7,135 nucleotides of DNA from Candidatus Zymogenus sp. (GTDB taxonomy: Bacteria; Desulfobacterota; Zymogenia; Zymogenales; Zymogenaceae), in assembly GCA_030613285.1 (NCBI GenBank), contig JAUWME010000115.1:1-7135 (forward strand), read 5' to 3'. The notes below the pieces were generated by a model. It saw only the letters and a program-made list of their open reading frames with translations. It was not told the origin of the DNA and did no database searches. Position 1 is the stretch's first letter, and every line of letters begins with the position of its first letter. A program made the position numbers and the translations under genes. Below, piece after piece: positions 6,391-7,135 of the stretch.

Positions 6391-6443
6391 AAAATCCTCC
6401 GTCATCTTTTGTGTTTAAAAAAACTCACGTTTGTCAACATGGG

Positions 6444-6461
6444 GACAATTGGTCCAATGTC
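6444..6461. repeat. Near-perfect palindrome upstream of the small gene
   Basis: GACAATTGG (6444-6452), one T, then CCAATGTC (6454-6461): the arms are reverse complements except for one extra A. It lies just upstream of a minus-strand TTGACA at 6433-6438, so it may be an operator for the small convergent gene. It could also be chance in this AT-rich gap. Confidence 0.35.
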
Positions 6462-6542
6462 TCTATTTTTATTATCCTCCACTGGGCTAATAGTATTAAA
6501 AATATTACTTTTTTAGATGACTGAATAAAAATATTAAAGAAC

Positions 6543-6570
6543 TTTACGAAACATAGATTTGTGATATATT
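6543..6570 (+). promoter_or_regulatory. Probable promoter of the gap gene
   Basis: TTTACG (6543-6548; four of six -35 bases), a 16-bp spacer and TATATT (6565-6570; five of six -10 bases). Transcription would start near 6577, giving a leader of about 80 bases. The rest of the gap from 6406 is AT-rich and shows no convincing gene. Confidence 0.45.
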
Positions 6571-6656
6571 AGTGAAATATTGTGATGGAGTATGATGGGG
6601 AGTTGCCTGGGGATTTGAAGAGTCTATGAGTTAAGAAATATTTTGGAGGCGTTAAC

Positions 6657-7135
6657 ATGACAAGGATTGCGATAAACGGGCTTGGAAGAATTGGAAGGCT
6701 TGTGCTTCGACACTACATTCAGGACAAACCTGAGGATATTGAGATCGTTTCTGCAAACGATCTGACGCCGGTGGGCGAACTCGCCTATCTTATCGAGTAC
6801 GATTCTGTCCACAGGAGGGCAACTTTCAAAGTTGAAGGTGGTGATGACCATCTCATCCTCGGCACAAAAAAGGTCAAGGTTACAAATGAAAAAGATCCAA
6901 CGAAGCTCCCCTGGGAGGAGCTTGGGGTGGATATCGTGCTTGAATGCACAGGGCTGTTTCGGAAGAGAGAGGATGCGGCGATGCACCTTTCTGCCGGTGC
7001 AAAAAAGGTCATCATAAGCGCGCCTGCGGAGTCCGCCGATCTTACAGTAGTGATGGGTGTAAACGAGGGGCTCTACGATTCTGCCAAGCACAGCATCATC
7101 TCCAACGCCTCGTGCACCACAAACTCTTTGGCCCC
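6657..7135 (+). CDS. gap: Type I glyceraldehyde-3-phosphate dehydrogenase, 5' part
   Basis: The first 159 residues of a roughly 330-residue glycolytic enzyme; the gene runs off the window. It converts glyceraldehyde 3-phosphate to 1,3-bisphosphoglycerate with NAD(P) in the cytoplasm. Visible are the Rossmann motif INGLGRIGR (6-14), the adenosine-binding ANDLT (33-37), YDSVH (48-52), ECTGLF (96-101) and the KKVIISAPA stretch (116-124). The catalytic site SNASCTTN (149-156) has its nucleophile at C153. The Asp in ANDLT favours NAD over NADP, by analogy with characterised enzymes. The common second cysteine of CTTNC is serine here (CTTNS), a known natural variant. TTGGAGG (6643-6649) lies 7 bases before the ATG. 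No downstream gene is visible, so a gap-pgk operon cannot be judged. Confidence 0.96.
   Translation, partial: MTRIAINGLGRIGRLVLRHYIQDKPEDIEIVSANDLTPVGELAYLIEYDSVHRRATFKVEGGDDHLILGTKKVKVTNEKDPTKLPWEELGVDIVLECTGLFRKREDAAMHLSAGAKKVIISAPAESADLTVVMGVNEGLYDSAKHSIISNASCTTNSLA

Noticed and set aside
6489..6516. AT-rich stem (TAGTATT / AATATTA) followed by six Ts, looking like a plus-strand terminator.
   Set aside because: The stem is only A-T pairs plus one G-T pair with a 3-nt loop, so it is too weak. No plus-strand gene ends nearby except the propeller gene, which already has a strong hairpin at 6160-6186.
6585..6629. A 14-codon frame in the gap-gene leader that could be a leader peptide.
   Set aside because: No Shine-Dalgarno precedes it, and there is no run of regulatory codons or attenuator hairpin before the gap gene.

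Overview
The window reads as chromosomal DNA from an anaerobic or microaerophilic bacterium. I favour a Deltaproteobacteria/Desulfobacterota-type lineage. The grounds are a Feo ferrous-iron locus with a FeoB-associated Cys-rich protein, the style of the FeoB sequence, and housekeeping genes with ordinary Shine-Dalgarno sites. This is an impression from protein flavour; there is no rRNA or other taxonomic marker. No tRNA, rRNA, CRISPR array, insertion sequence or other mobile element was found.

Left part (about 1-3640), all on the minus strand: a ferrous-iron uptake unit read right to left. It starts with a promoter near 3620 and continues with a regulator whose N-terminal part is Fur-like and whose C-terminal part is a FeoA/SH3 domain (2733-3443). 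Next come feoB (275-2659) and a 58-residue FeoB-associated Cys-rich membrane protein (2-178). There is no stand-alone feoA; the FeoA module is fused to the regulator. Two closely similar 20-bp palindromes (TTAG-N6-CTAA core) lie at the promoter of the fusion gene and directly upstream of feoB. They look like paired operators, possibly for the fusion protein itself. The Fur part lacks the usual TVYR recognition-helix signature, and the palindromes do not look like classical Fur boxes.

Middle (about 3640-6190), plus strand: a divergently transcribed hemolysin III/PAQR-family seven-helix membrane protein (3944-4606) with a good promoter and a hairpin-plus-T-tract terminator. A roughly 340-bp gap with several possible hairpins follows. 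Then comes a membrane-anchored TolB-like six-bladed beta-propeller protein of unknown role (4950-6158), ending at a 10-bp-stem hairpin.

Right part (about 6190-7135): a small 62-residue acidic protein on the minus strand (6202-6390), convergent with the propeller gene. After a 266-bp AT-rich gap comes the 5' part of a type I glyceraldehyde-3-phosphate dehydrogenase gene (6657 to the window end), cut just after its catalytic cysteine.

The most notable feature is the Fur-FeoA fusion with its matched operators. It would put an iron sensor, a FeoB-partner-like domain and the FeoB transporter in one apparently self-regulated unit.
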